From contig DLQO01000056.1 of NCBI GenBank assembly GCA_002478765.1, positions 1 to 11,770 of the forward strand: a DNA stretch of 11,770 nucleotides, read 5' to 3'. The DNA is from Flavobacteriales bacterium UBA7430 (GTDB lineage Bacteria; Bacteroidota; Bacteroidia; Flavobacteriales; UBA7430). The notes beneath the pieces were generated by a model. That model made no database searches. It had not been told where the DNA came from and saw only the letters and a program-made list of their open reading frames with translations. A program made the translations under genes and the position numbers. Of the stretch, positions 1 through 7,830 are shown piece after piece; position 1 is the first letter of the stretch, and every line of letters begins with the position of its first letter.

Positions 1-353
1 CCATCAGCCCACTTTTGATAAAAAGTTTGTGGTACTTCTGCCAACTTATCCACCAACTGCAATTGAACCAATTGTAAATTAAAAAGTACATCTTCATCCC
101 TTGGGTTTAGCTTGAGAGCTTTTTCATAATACAACACAGCCTCTGCTGTCTGCTGTAATTTGTAATGACAATTTGCAATGTTGTAATACAAATCTGATGA
201 GAATAAATCGGCATCTTCAATTTCACTAAAAAACTTTAGCGCTGTTTTATAATCTTGCTTTTCATATGATGAAGCAGCTTGGTTAAACAGAACTTGAGCA
301 TTTTCAGCATAAATCGTGGAACTGAATAATAGCAATACAATGATAAGTCTCAT
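1..353 (-). CDS. batE: BatE-like TPR protein, N-terminal part (cut by window edge)
   Basis: The ATG at 353-351 opens a frame that stays open to base 1, giving 117 complete codons. The 3' part of the gene lies outside the window. It begins with a signal peptide (MRLIIVLLLFSSTIYA), followed by two TPR-like helical hairpins at about residues 20-53 and 54-87. The second contains YYNIANCHYKLQ and ALKLNPRDEDVLFNL, a classic TPR consensus. The segment ending FYQKWAD leads towards the membrane-spanning and SH3-like part that BatE proteins usually carry, which is not visible here. The start lies 3 bp after the batD stop, so it is the last Bat gene seen in this operon. The role is probably as a periplasmic or membrane TPR scaffold for the Bat complex. 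That role is inferred from family and position; no enzymatic motif is present. Confidence 0.88.
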   Translation of the reverse strand, partial: MRLIIVLLLFSSTIYAENAQVLFNQAASSYEKQDYKTALKFFSEIEDADLFSSDLYYNIANCHYKLQQTAEAVLYYEKALKLNPRDEDVLFNLQLVQLQLVDKLAEVPQTFYQKWAD

Positions 354-356
354 GGC

Positions 357-2099
357 CTAATAATTTTCTAAACGTTCAATAACCTTTTTGGTTTTGTTTA
401 ACAGAGAGCTTTTTTGAATGCCTTCCTTAGGATTCACTTGCGTGAATCGAGCAATTTCGCAACTTTCAAGAATTGAAACGACCTCGTTAACAAGTGCGGC
501 ATCAATATTCTTGGAGATTAAAAGTTCTTCAATGATTTCTTTATCAAATTGAGAACGGTCTAATCCCCACTTTTTACGAAGATACAACTGTAAAGATTGC
601 TGAATGATGTTAAAGGGTTCATCAGAGACTGAATCCAAAATAGAGAATGCTTGTTTCATTGCTCCTCCCCTTCTCCATTTCTTTAAATCAATCATTGATT
701 TTCGGAGCAAGTAGGCCAATACAAGTGCTGTGAATAAAACGAATATTATGAAAAACAAAAAGGCCTGAAAGACAAAAGATCCATAAAACAATTCTTTAGA
801 GTCTTGTAAATGGCCAAGAGACGTTTTTATGTACAAGATGTCTTTACCAATAAAAGACACGTCTTCTTTGGTGATGTTATTCACCATCAAAGAGGTGGAT
901 GGAGGGTTTTCCTCACCCTCCACATTAAGAACATAGGAGGGTTTGTCTACCGAAATGTATTTTTTCAATTTTGGATTGAAATAATTAAAGCTTCCCACAC
1001 TCACTTTATAGTCACCTCGATTTCTTGGGATTAGTAAATGTTCTACGCGTTTGAACCCTGAAAGACCAGCTTTATTGAGGTTGATCGTTTCCTTAAACTT
1101 AGGCTCATAAGCCTCTAAATCATTCGGAATTTTGAAACTGGGGAGGTCAATCATTCTTAAGTTACCCGTTCCCGACACACGCATTGAAAGAGTCGCAGAT
1201 TCATTCGTCTTGATTGAGTCACGATCGAGTCGAGTCGTAAATTCAAAATCGCCAACAGCACCCGAAAAGTTGGCGGGCTTGCCTTTTAAGGGAAGACTCT
1301 TCACAGACAACACTTTAGCGTCTGAAGAACATACAATGTTTAAGATTCGAGATTGTATTCGACCAAAGAAATCTCTTTGATTTGTAGGTATAACGACAGG
1401 AACGTCAAGATCCATAGCATCCAGAGTCAACTCACCGGAACGCTGAGGAATTAACACGAGCTTTTTTAGGGTTGCGACTTTAAAGGTCTTCCCGTTTCTT
1501 TGCACTTGTTGGATGGGATAATTTTCACCTAAATCATAATCTTCATGCCAAAAACCGGTATACGTTGGTTCTTTAAGTAAGTCGGGAGACCTAACCTCTT
1601 GAGAAAAATAGAGTTTGTATTTAGCTACAACCTGCTCACCTACATAGGGGTTAGAATTACTCAGCTCTAAATTTAAGAATACATTTTCTCTAGCATTTGC
1701 TTCAGGGCTAAAAATAGAATTAGACTGGGGTGAGGTTTTAAGTACTTGTATGGATACATTACCAGATCGATACTGCCTTCCCTTCACAAATATAGATGCG
1801 GAACCAATGGTGTAAACCCCTATTTTCTTCGTCCGAAGATAGTAAGTGTACGTGTTTTCTCTAGTTACTTTACCATTGATGATGGTTGTACTTGAAGAAG
1901 TGCTCGGTCCTGATAAAATAGAAAAGCTGGATAAATCGGGTGCTGTAAAACGATCACCACTCCCATTGACCGAAAAAGTTAAACTAAATCGCTCATTAAC
2001 ACCTAACTTATTTTTACTCGCAAAAGCCGTAAATGATACTTGCGCAAGCAGCAAAGAAGTCTGTAGAAGGAGAACTAAATATAATAAACGCTTTTTCAT
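357..2099 (-). CDS. batD: BatD, membrane-anchored beta-domain protein
   Basis: This 580-residue protein has a signal peptide (MKKRLLYLVLLLQTSLLLAQ). A long beta-rich extracytoplasmic region at about 21-440 carries BatD/oxygen-tolerance family features: SGPSTSSSTTIINGK near 63-77, PYVGEQVVAKYKLYF near 151-165, and a second beta-sandwich near 280-395 (SGTGNLRMIDLPSF). One transmembrane helix lies at about 441-466, followed by a helical cytoplasmic tail at 467-580. The C-terminal tail resembles that of the BatD-like protein at 4925-5833. The gap to batC is 9 bp and to batE 3 bp. BatD is thought to act with the VWA proteins BatA/BatB and the MoxR ATPase at the cytoplasmic membrane, but its biochemical activity is not known. 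The start was chosen because the signal peptide follows directly. No truncation or frameshift was seen. Confidence 0.93.
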   Translation of the reverse strand: MKKRLLYLVLLLQTSLLLAQVSFTAFASKNKLGVNERFSLTFSVNGSGDRFTAPDLSSFSILSGPSTSSSTTIINGKVTRENTYTYYLRTKKIGVYTIGSASIFVKGRQYRSGNVSIQVLKTSPQSNSIFSPEANARENVFLNLELSNSNPYVGEQVVAKYKLYFSQEVRSPDLLKEPTYTGFWHEDYDLGENYPIQQVQRNGKTFKVATLKKLVLIPQRSGELTLDAMDLDVPVVIPTNQRDFFGRIQSRILNIVCSSDAKVLSVKSLPLKGKPANFSGAVGDFEFTTRLDRDSIKTNESATLSMRVSGTGNLRMIDLPSFKIPNDLEAYEPKFKETINLNKAGLSGFKRVEHLLIPRNRGDYKVSVGSFNYFNPKLKKYISVDKPSYVLNVEGEENPPSTSLMVNNITKEDVSFIGKDILYIKTSLGHLQDSKELFYGSFVFQAFLFFIIFVLFTALVLAYLLRKSMIDLKKWRRGGAMKQAFSILDSVSDEPFNIIQQSLQLYLRKKWGLDRSQFDKEIIEELLISKNIDAALVNEVVSILESCEIARFTQVNPKEGIQKSSLLNKTKKVIERLENY

Positions 2100-2108
2100 T
2101 GCTAATGA

Positions 2109-2906
2109 TTACCAGTCTTTTTCGATTTTCACTTGAGCACCTTTCAATTTATGCTTTTTCATCTTTTCTTGTACTTGATCCTCTTGTTGATTTAATGCTT
2201 CAAGCAACCTTTGAGCTTCTTCAGGACTCAACTTATTTTCTCTTGGTTTTGGAGATTGACCGTCTTTTTCTTCATCAACATCATCTCCATCGGTCTCTCC
2301 TCTATTGTTTTGATCCTGTTGATTGTTATTTTGGTCATTTTCTTCACTATTAGAATCTTCCGAATCTTCATTCTCAGAACCTTCATCCTGCTCATCGTTG
2401 TTGGAATCATCTGATGCGTTATCATTATCGTCTTTACTTTTTTCGTTTTCTTGATCTTGCTCTTCTTGCTCTTGTTGTTGTATTTGTTTTTTCACAAAAG
2501 CATAATTGTATCGCGTTTCCTCATCCTTAGGATCAACTCTTAGGGATTCCTTGTATGACTCTAATGCACCTTCGAGGTTTTGTTGAGACAGCAGTACGTT
2601 GCCTATATTGTGCAAAGCTTTTGCTTTAAGCTCCTTATCATTGGTAAGCGAACTCACGTTATCAAAAGACTCTAGGGCCTCGTCATACCTTTCTTGTTTA
2701 ACGAGAGCATCTCCCAAATTAAACTGGGCTTCCAATAGGTTTTTATTTTTCTCAAGAGCTTTCTTGTAATTAATTTCTGCATCTACAAAGTTACCCGTTT
2801 CGTACTGCGAGTTTCCTTTACGAGTCATTTTTCTTTCTGTCTGGGCTGAGATAAGCCAGGAAAAAGAAAAGAAAAATAATAGAAATACATGGGTCCGTAA
2901 CATCAT
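2109..2906 (-). CDS. batC: BatC, TPR protein with acidic low-complexity linker
   Basis: This 265-residue protein has a signal peptide at about residues 1-22 (hydrophobic core VFLLFFFSFSWLIS). TPR repeats cover about 24-140: GNSQYETGNFVDAEINYKKA, then FNLGDALVKQERYDEALESF, then HNIGNVLLSQQNLEGALESY. A low-complexity D/E/N/Q/S-rich stretch follows at about 143-222. The conserved tail LSPEEAQRLLEALNQQEDQV...KIEKDW is typical of Bacteroidota BatC. The ATG at 2906 shares ATGA (2903-2906) with the batB stop, and a second ATG lies directly after it at 2903. This overlap suggests translational coupling. The likely role is a periplasmic TPR adaptor that brings Bat subunits together. That role is inferred from the fold and the operon, with no catalytic motif seen. 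Confidence 0.93.
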   Translation of the reverse strand: MMLRTHVFLLFFFSFSWLISAQTERKMTRKGNSQYETGNFVDAEINYKKALEKNKNLLEAQFNLGDALVKQERYDEALESFDNVSSLTNDKELKAKALHNIGNVLLSQQNLEGALESYKESLRVDPKDEETRYNYAFVKKQIQQQEQEEQDQENEKSKDDNDNASDDSNNDEQDEGSENEDSEDSNSEENDQNNNQQDQNNRGETDGDDVDEEKDGQSPKPRENKLSPEEAQRLLEALNQQEDQVQEKMKKHKLKGAQVKIEKDW

Positions 2907-3934
2907 TGTCCAAATAATTTAATTTTTCTCAACCAAAGTGTTTTTCGATTTGGAACAATCAAATCAAGAGTGAAAAAAAATAGTGCCAGAGCCAAAAACC
3001 ATTGAAATTGATCTTCATAATCAGTATACAACTCAGTATCTGACTCGACTTTTTCCATTTTTGATAGAGCATCATTTATGAAGGATATGGTTTCATTGGT
3101 GTTGGAACCGTTCGTATAGCTTCCATCTGTGCCAACAGCTAGTTGCTGTAACATCTCAGGATTCATTTTAGTAACAACAACTTGGTCATTTTTATCTTTC
3201 TTGTAAGATTTAACAAGACCATTTCGCTTGATTGGAATTGGCCCTCCCTCCAAAGTACCAATACCGATAGAATAAATGACAATACCATTATCAGAAGCGA
3301 GTTTACTTGCTGCCAAAGCTCCTTTTTCGTGACTTTCTCCATCTGAAAGAATGAACAACACTCGATTTTGTCTTTCACCACTTTCAAAATAGCTCAGAGC
3401 CATTTCTACCGCATTTCCAATATCTGTTCCTTGAGTAGGAACTACATCTGTATCAATGGTTCTCAAGAACATCTTAGCAGCCGTGTAATCGGTAGTTAGT
3501 GGAAGTTGTGCGTATGCTTTACCGGCATAAACTATAACCCCAATTCGATCATTAACCAATCCGTCGATTGCTTTGGACAGAATCTGCTTGGCTTTTAATA
3601 TCCGACTTGGCGATATGTCTTCAGCTAGCATACTTTTAGAAACGTCCATGGCAAAGACCACATCAACACCTTTACGGGTAATCGTTTCAATACGCGTTCC
3701 TATTTTTGGATTTATTAATGCAATAACCAAACTGATTAAACCTAACAATCGTAAACAATGCTTAATAAATGGTTTTCTTTTTGAGCGATTGGGTTGAATA
3801 CGATTCCAAAGAATACCATCGACCAACTCCGCTTGTTTTCTCTTTCGCCAAGACCTAAAAATTAGGTATGCCACCCATACAAGGATGGGTACCAGATATA
3901 AATACTGATATTGTGGATTTCCTAAATCAAACAT
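2903..3934 (-). CDS. batB: BatB, membrane-anchored VWA-domain protein
   Basis: The protein is 343 residues when started at the ATG 3934-3932. This ATG overlaps the batA TGA as TGATG. One codon upstream there is only an in-frame TTG, so the ATG is preferred. An N-terminal transmembrane helix lies at about 8-27 and a second at about 60-76. A von Willebrand A domain follows with an intact MIDAS: D97-x-S99-x-S101 (FAMDVSKSMLAEDI), T170 (TQGTDIGNA) and D198 (ILSDGE). A third transmembrane helix lies at about 311-326 near the C-terminus. The layout is the usual BatA/BatB one, with the VWA domain between membrane helices. BatB parallels its upstream neighbour BatA over the whole length, so the pair probably arose by tandem duplication. 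It is expected to bind a divalent cation and protein partners within the MoxR-Bat complex. Confidence 0.95.
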   Translation of the reverse strand: MFDLGNPQYQYLYLVPILVWVAYLIFRSWRKRKQAELVDGILWNRIQPNRSKRKPFIKHCLRLLGLISLVIALINPKIGTRIETITRKGVDVVFAMDVSKSMLAEDISPSRILKAKQILSKAIDGLVNDRIGVIVYAGKAYAQLPLTTDYTAAKMFLRTIDTDVVPTQGTDIGNAVEMALSYFESGERQNRVLFILSDGESHEKGALAASKLASDNGIVIYSIGIGTLEGGPIPIKRNGLVKSYKKDKNDQVVVTKMNPEMLQQLAVGTDGSYTNGSNTNETISFINDALSKMEKVESDTELYTDYEDQFQWFLALALFFFTLDLIVPNRKTLWLRKIKLFGQ

Positions 3935-4932
3935 CAAGCAATGGTTTTTAAAAGTGTGTACTGAAGTACAAATTCAAAAAACAATAAGATTAAAGCAATG
4001 AGTGCAAAAAGCTCAAATTTTTCTTGATGACTGTAATACTTCAATTCTTCCAATTCGGTTTTCTCTAAAGTCTCAATTTGTTCATAAATGCGCGCTAGCT
4101 TGTCTTTATTATTCGCGCGGAAATACATACCACCGGTAGAATCGGCAATGTTCATGAGTAAATCTTCATCAATTTTTACTTGAACATTGGCGTAGGTAGA
4201 CCTGCCCCAAATATCTTTGGTAGGATAAGGTGCTGTACCGTAAGAACCTACACCAACGGTATATACTTTCACATCATATTCTTCGGCCAGTTCAACAGCC
4301 GTCATCGGGTCAATAAAACCACTGTTATTTTCACCGTCAGTCAAAAGTATAATCACTTTGCTTTCCGCCTTACTTTCTTTCAATCTAGAAACTGCTGTTG
4401 CCAAACCCATACCAATAGCTGTTCCATCGTCTATAAGACCATCTTTAACATCTTTTAAGAGATTTTTAACCACTTTATGATCGGTTGTTAAAGGGCATTG
4501 GGTGAAACTCTCACCGGCATAAATAACCAAACCAAAACGATCTGAGGGTCGACCAGTAATGAAATCATGAGCTACTTGTTTTGCTGCCTGCAGTCGATTG
4601 GGTTTAAAATCCTCGGCCAACATACTGGTTGAAACATCCATGGCTATTACAATGTCAATACCCTCTTTACTAAGTGTTTCAGTACTAACCTCTGTGGTTT
4701 GCGGACGAGCAATAGCTATAATGATAGACGATATGGCGATACAGCGAGTCACCCACAAGGAATGCTTTAAAATGACCTTCCAATTCCATTTCTTCTCAAT
4801 GAGGTATCCAGAAGACCAAATGATAGGTGCGTTGCGCTTGCTATTCCTGTAAAACTGCCACAGCAAAAGCACCGGAACTACAAGCAGTAAATAAAGTAGT
4901 TCTGGATTCAAAAATTCAATATTCTCAAACAT
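3934..4932 (-). CDS. batA: BatA, membrane-anchored VWA-domain protein
   Basis: The preferred start is the ATG at 4932, giving 332 residues beginning MFENIEFLNPELLYLL. This start has AGGAGG at 4944-4939 six bases upstream and matches the usual Bat N-terminus. An in-frame ATG at 4947 would add MRRCW and place the Shine-Dalgarno sequence inside the coding region. Transmembrane helices lie at about 9-27 and 59-75. The VWA domain has an intact MIDAS: D99-x-S101-x-S103 (AMDVSTSMLAEDF), T171 (DDGTAIGMGL) and D199 (LLTDGENNSG). A C-terminal transmembrane segment lies at about 307-327. Its 5' end overlaps the stop of the upstream BatD-like gene by 8 bp, and its TGA overlaps the batB ATG. It is probably a membrane-tethered metal-dependent binding subunit of the Bat complex. 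Confidence 0.95.
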   Translation of the reverse strand: MFENIEFLNPELLYLLLVVPVLLLWQFYRNSKRNAPIIWSSGYLIEKKWNWKVILKHSLWVTRCIAISSIIIAIARPQTTEVSTETLSKEGIDIVIAMDVSTSMLAEDFKPNRLQAAKQVAHDFITGRPSDRFGLVIYAGESFTQCPLTTDHKVVKNLLKDVKDGLIDDGTAIGMGLATAVSRLKESKAESKVIILLTDGENNSGFIDPMTAVELAEEYDVKVYTVGVGSYGTAPYPTKDIWGRSTYANVQVKIDEDLLMNIADSTGGMYFRANNKDKLARIYEQIETLEKTELEELKYYSHQEKFELFALIALILLFFEFVLQYTLLKTIA

Positions 4933-5833
4933 CCAACACCTCCTCATTCATATTGTGACAGCATTCCACGATTCGGTAAGAAGATTCCATAAATCGTTTG
5001 TTTGTGAAATTATCGGGATTGCTTTTGGCGAATTTAACGAGGTCAGCTTCTTCTAACAAACGCGTTATATCAGTCAACAATGAAATTTCAATTTTCTTCG
5101 TTCTTAATCGTTCAACAATCTCATCCGTGGTAGACTCTATGGTTTCAAGTTCAAATTGCCGATCAAAATAACATCTGAGTATTTCCGTGAGTTGTACGTA
5201 ATGATTTTTAATTTCACCCATTTCACACAAACCTTGAGACTCCAAATTCTTTAGTGCTTCAAGAGCTTCTATCTCACATGGAATTGAAGGAGCAATTTCT
5301 TCTTCAATCACACCCTTTTTGATCTTTATTTTTTGAATCAAATAGTAAATAAGTAAGATCAATACAAGAATAATAAACGATCCGTAGACGATAGGCTTAG
5401 CCTCAGAAAAATTAAACGGAACATCTTCAGGTCCTTTGATATCAAAAACGACATTCGTTGTATCTAAAAGTACAGGGACAAATGAAATATTTAAGGAATC
5501 TGTGTAAAAAGTATCACCCTCACTACTCACAAAAGGAAGCTGAGGCAAAACAAAATCACCGGTATCAAATAACTGAATGGATAAATTCTGATGATAACGG
5601 TTAAGATTCGACTTTAATACGGAATCAATTTCACTAAAACTCTGAACTTCAATAGGCGCAATTAGCACCTCTATGTCTGGCCATATAACCTGAACGTTAC
5701 TATTAACATTGATGTCCATTTGAATGACATCTCCTACGAGAGCTCTATTGGTGTCTAAAGAAATATCAACCTTAGTTTGAGCAAAGGTTAATGTCGATAG
5801 AAACAGAATGCTTGTGTATAAAAATGAATTCAA
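4925..5833 (-). CDS. BatD-like membrane protein with DUF4381-like tail
   Basis: This 302-residue protein sits between the DUF58 gene and batA. The only start that keeps the signal peptide (NSFLYTSILFLSTLTFAQ) is TTG at 5833-5831, two bases after the DUF58 stop. The frame upstream meets a stop within five codons, and the next in-frame ATG is at residue 39. A beta-rich extracytoplasmic domain covers about 20-140. One transmembrane helix lies at about 148-167, followed by a helical cytoplasmic domain at about 185-295. That domain reads ALEALKNLESQ, YVQLTEILRCYFDRQF, TTDEIVERLR and ADLVKFAKSNP, like DUF4381 proteins and like the tail of BatD. It overlaps batA by 8 bp. A gene of this type is common at this spot in Bacteroidota Bat operons. 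It probably serves as a structural membrane subunit linking outer and inner domains; the function is unknown. Confidence 0.85.
   Translation of the reverse strand: MNSFLYTSILFLSTLTFAQTKVDISLDTNRALVGDVIQMDINVNSNVQVIWPDIEVLIAPIEVQSFSEIDSVLKSNLNRYHQNLSIQLFDTGDFVLPQLPFVSSEGDTFYTDSLNISFVPVLLDTTNVVFDIKGPEDVPFNFSEAKPIVYGSFIILVLILLIYYLIQKIKIKKGVIEEEIAPSIPCEIEALEALKNLESQGLCEMGEIKNHYVQLTEILRCYFDRQFELETIESTTDEIVERLRTKKIEISLLTDITRLLEEADLVKFAKSNPDNFTNKRFMESSYRIVECCHNMNEEVLDV
4939..4944 (-). promoter_or_regulatory. Strong Shine-Dalgarno site for batA
   Basis: The minus strand reads AGGAGG here, six bases before the ATG at 4932. Strong Shine-Dalgarno sequences are uncommon in Bacteroidota, so it stands out. 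It decides the batA start: the ATG at 4947 lies upstream of this site, so initiation there would put the site inside the coding region. It sits inside the last codons of the upstream BatD-like gene. Confidence 0.6.
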
Positions 5834-5835
5834 AT

Positions 5836-6699
5836 TTATCTTCTTTTAAAAAATTCTAACAATTGTTTGGTGTAAGGCCGATCTACTCTTAACTCAAGAA
5901 AATCGGTACCTGAATGTGAACAATTGGATTTAAAGTTAACAATGAGATTGTTGTAAGCTGCTTCGTAATCTGAACGAACAGCTTCTGAACTTGTATCTAC
6001 CCAACCAACAGTTCCTGTTTCAGGATTTTGGAATTGAACCAATCCGATATCAGGAAGCTTTTCTTCCGCAGAATCAAATATACGCAGAGCCGTCAGGTCG
6101 TGTTTACTTGATGCAATTTTTAAATTTTTTTCATACTCTTGATCTTGAAAATCGGAAAGCGCAAAAACGATACTTCTTTTCTTGATGACCGAACTTAAGA
6201 ACTTTAAGGCCTCTGAAATATTGGTGCCTGCTCCTTTGGGCTTAAATTCAATCAACTCACGAATAATTCTAAGAACATGAGATTTTCCTTTTTTTGGAGG
6301 AATAAACAACTCAATTTGATCCGTAAAAAATATAACGCCAACCTTATCATTATTTTGCATGGCAGAAAAAGCTAAAACGGCACAGAGCTCTGTAATCATT
6401 TCTCTTTTTTGTTGTGTTCTAGTACCGAAAGATTCAGACTTAGATACATCCACCAACAGCATCATGGTTAACTCTCTTTCTTCCTCAAATATTTTAATGT
6501 GAGGTTCATTAAGCTTTGCCGTTACATTCCAATCAATATCACGTATATCATCACCAAACTGATATTTTCGGACTTCTGAAAATGTCATACCTCTTCCTTT
6601 AAAATGCGAGTGATATTCACCAGAAAATATATGATTGGATAATCGACGTGTTTTGATTTCGATCTTCCGAACCTTTTTTAAAAGTTCTTTGGTCTCCAT
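5836..6699 (-). CDS. DUF58 family protein with VWA-like fold
   Basis: This 287-residue protein carries the DUF58 signature at residues 43-74: EVRKYQFGDDIRDIDWNVTA, then P-H-I-K-I-F-E-E-E-R. A VWA-like core follows with a MIDAS-type DxSxS at 84-88 (LLVDVSKSES), a candidate T159 (GAGTNISEAL) and D183 (ALSDFQDQ). No signal peptide or transmembrane helix is visible, so it is probably cytoplasmic. It begins one base after the moxR stop and ends two bases before the TTG start of the next gene. MoxR-DUF58 pairs are widespread, and the DUF58 protein is the likely first client or partner of the ATPase. The cysteine-containing segment NCSHSGTDFLELRVDRPY near the C-terminus precedes a final helix, LLEFFKRR. 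No enzymatic activity is established for the family. Confidence 0.94.
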   Translation of the reverse strand: METKELLKKVRKIEIKTRRLSNHIFSGEYHSHFKGRGMTFSEVRKYQFGDDIRDIDWNVTAKLNEPHIKIFEEERELTMMLLVDVSKSESFGTRTQQKREMITELCAVLAFSAMQNNDKVGVIFFTDQIELFIPPKKGKSHVLRIIRELIEFKPKGAGTNISEALKFLSSVIKKRSIVFALSDFQDQEYEKNLKIASSKHDLTALRIFDSAEEKLPDIGLVQFQNPETGTVGWVDTSSEAVRSDYEAAYNNLIVNFKSNCSHSGTDFLELRVDRPYTKQLLEFFKRR

Positions 6700-6700
6700 A

Positions 6701-7693
6701 CTAAGGCACTTCTACTTTATTCAATATTTGATTGATGATGTCTTCAGAGCTAACATCTTCTGCTTCTGCTTCATAGGTAATACCTATTCGGTGTCTGAGG
6801 ACATCATGACATACGGCTCTTACATCTTCTGGGACTACATACCCTCTTCGTTTGATAAAAGCATAAACTTTGGCCGCGGTAGCCAAATTAATAGATCCTC
6901 TAGGAGAGGACCCAAAAGAAATGAGTGCAGAGAGGTGGTCCAATCCAAAACGTTCAGGATATCGTGTTGCAAAGATGATGTCGAGAATGTAATTCTCAAT
7001 CTTTTCATCCATATAAACAGTTTTGATGACGCTGCGAGCATTCATGATTTCTTCAAGAGAGACTACAGCATTAACCGCCTGATGTGAGTCTGTTAAACTG
7101 TTTCGCATGATGATTCTTTCGTCTTCTTGCTTAGGGTAATCAATAACTGTTTTGAGCATAAAACGGTCAACTTGAGCTTCTGGCAATGGGTAAGTACCTT
7201 CTTGTTCTACGGGGTTTTGAGTTGCTAAAACCAAAAAAGGTTCATCCATAGCAAATGTTTCATCACCGATAGTAACTTGTCGCTCCTGCATCGCCTCTAA
7301 TAATGCAGATTGAACTTTGGCGGGCGCTCTATTGATTTCGTCAGCTAATATGAAATTCCCAAAAATAGGCCCCTTCTTAATACTGAATTCATTTTTAGGC
7401 ATGTTGTAAACAGTCGTCCCTATAACGTCTGAAGGAAGAAGATCAGGCGTAAACTGAATACGACTAAATTTACCGCTTATAGCCTTAGATAAGGTGTTGA
7501 TGGCTAACGTCTTTGCTAAACCGGGGACACCCTCCAACAAGATGTGTCCATTACCTAGCAAAGCAATGAGTAAGCGTTCAATCATATACTTTTGGCCAAT
7601 AATAACCTTATTCATTTCCAAACTCAAGAGGTCTACAAAAGCGCTTTCTTGTTTGATTTTTTCGTTAATTTCTTTAATCTCTAATGAATCCAT
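6701..7693 (-). CDS. moxR: MoxR family AAA+ ATPase
   Basis: This 330-residue protein has the length and motifs of a complete MoxR ATPase. It has Walker A GVPGLAKT (55-62), Walker B ILADEINRAP (115-124), sensor-1 ATQNP (157-161), the arginine-finger region PEAQVDRF (171-178), and sensor-2 GSSPRGS (261-267). The insertion typical of the helix-2 clade lies around FTPDLLPSDVIGTTVY (81-96). It is cytoplasmic, with no signal peptide. It is the first gene of the Bat operon, with DUF58 one base downstream. MoxR proteins are thought to act as chaperone-like remodelling ATPases on VWA-domain partners, here DUF58, BatA and BatB. The ATG at 7693 is preferred, since MDSLEIKEINEKI leads straight into the conserved N-terminal helix. 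Its promoter should lie in the 152-bp divergent gap upstream. Confidence 0.97.
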   Translation of the reverse strand: MDSLEIKEINEKIKQESAFVDLLSLEMNKVIIGQKYMIERLLIALLGNGHILLEGVPGLAKTLAINTLSKAISGKFSRIQFTPDLLPSDVIGTTVYNMPKNEFSIKKGPIFGNFILADEINRAPAKVQSALLEAMQERQVTIGDETFAMDEPFLVLATQNPVEQEGTYPLPEAQVDRFMLKTVIDYPKQEDERIIMRNSLTDSHQAVNAVVSLEEIMNARSVIKTVYMDEKIENYILDIIFATRYPERFGLDHLSALISFGSSPRGSINLATAAKVYAFIKRRGYVVPEDVRAVCHDVLRHRIGITYEAEAEDVSSEDIINQILNKVEVP

Positions 7694-7759
7694 TCTATTG
7701 TGTTTATATTTGTTGTAAAATTAAAAAACAATCTCATTTCCTCAACATAAAACCCGGGG

Positions 7760-7781
7760 TTAACGCAATATTAACGTAATA
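7760..7781. repeat. Tandem 11-bp direct repeat, candidate operator
   Basis: Two adjacent units read TTAACGCAATA (7760-7770) and TTAACGTAATA (7771-7781), identical at 10 of 11 positions. The 11-bp pitch is about one helical turn, so a protein binding both would sit on one face of the DNA. The repeat lies near the middle of the divergent intergenic region. This fits a regulator site acting on one or both flanking genes, but chance in AT-rich DNA is not excluded. Confidence 0.5.
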
Positions 7782-7830
7782 TCTTACAACATATTTTAGA
7801 ACACCTAAATTAACCATAAGAAGGCAATAA

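Noticed and set aside
2033..2425. Open frames on both strands overlapping batC
   Set aside because: They are shadows of the acidic low-complexity linker; repeated GAT/GAA codons leave other frames open and give Ile/Phe-rich or Met/Lys-rich nonsense proteins.
2241..2480. Possible tandem DNA repeat or CRISPR-like array
   Set aside because: The repetition is codon-level (Asp/Glu/Asn/Gln) inside batC, with no constant repeat and no unique spacers.
4933..4947. Upstream ATG at 4947 as the batA start
   Set aside because: The AGGAGG at 4944-4939 is placed for the ATG at 4932, and the extra MRRCW does not fit the family N-terminus.
6635..7087. 150-codon plus-strand open frame across the DUF58-moxR junction
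   Set aside because: It is antisense to two strongly conserved genes, has no recognisable domain, and its codon use follows from the opposite strand.
7705..7712. Exact match to the Bacteroidota -7 element (TATATTTG) on the plus strand
   Set aside because: No TTG or TTTG lies about 19-23 bases upstream, it would give a leader of more than 120 bases, and such 8-mers are expected by chance in AT-rich DNA.
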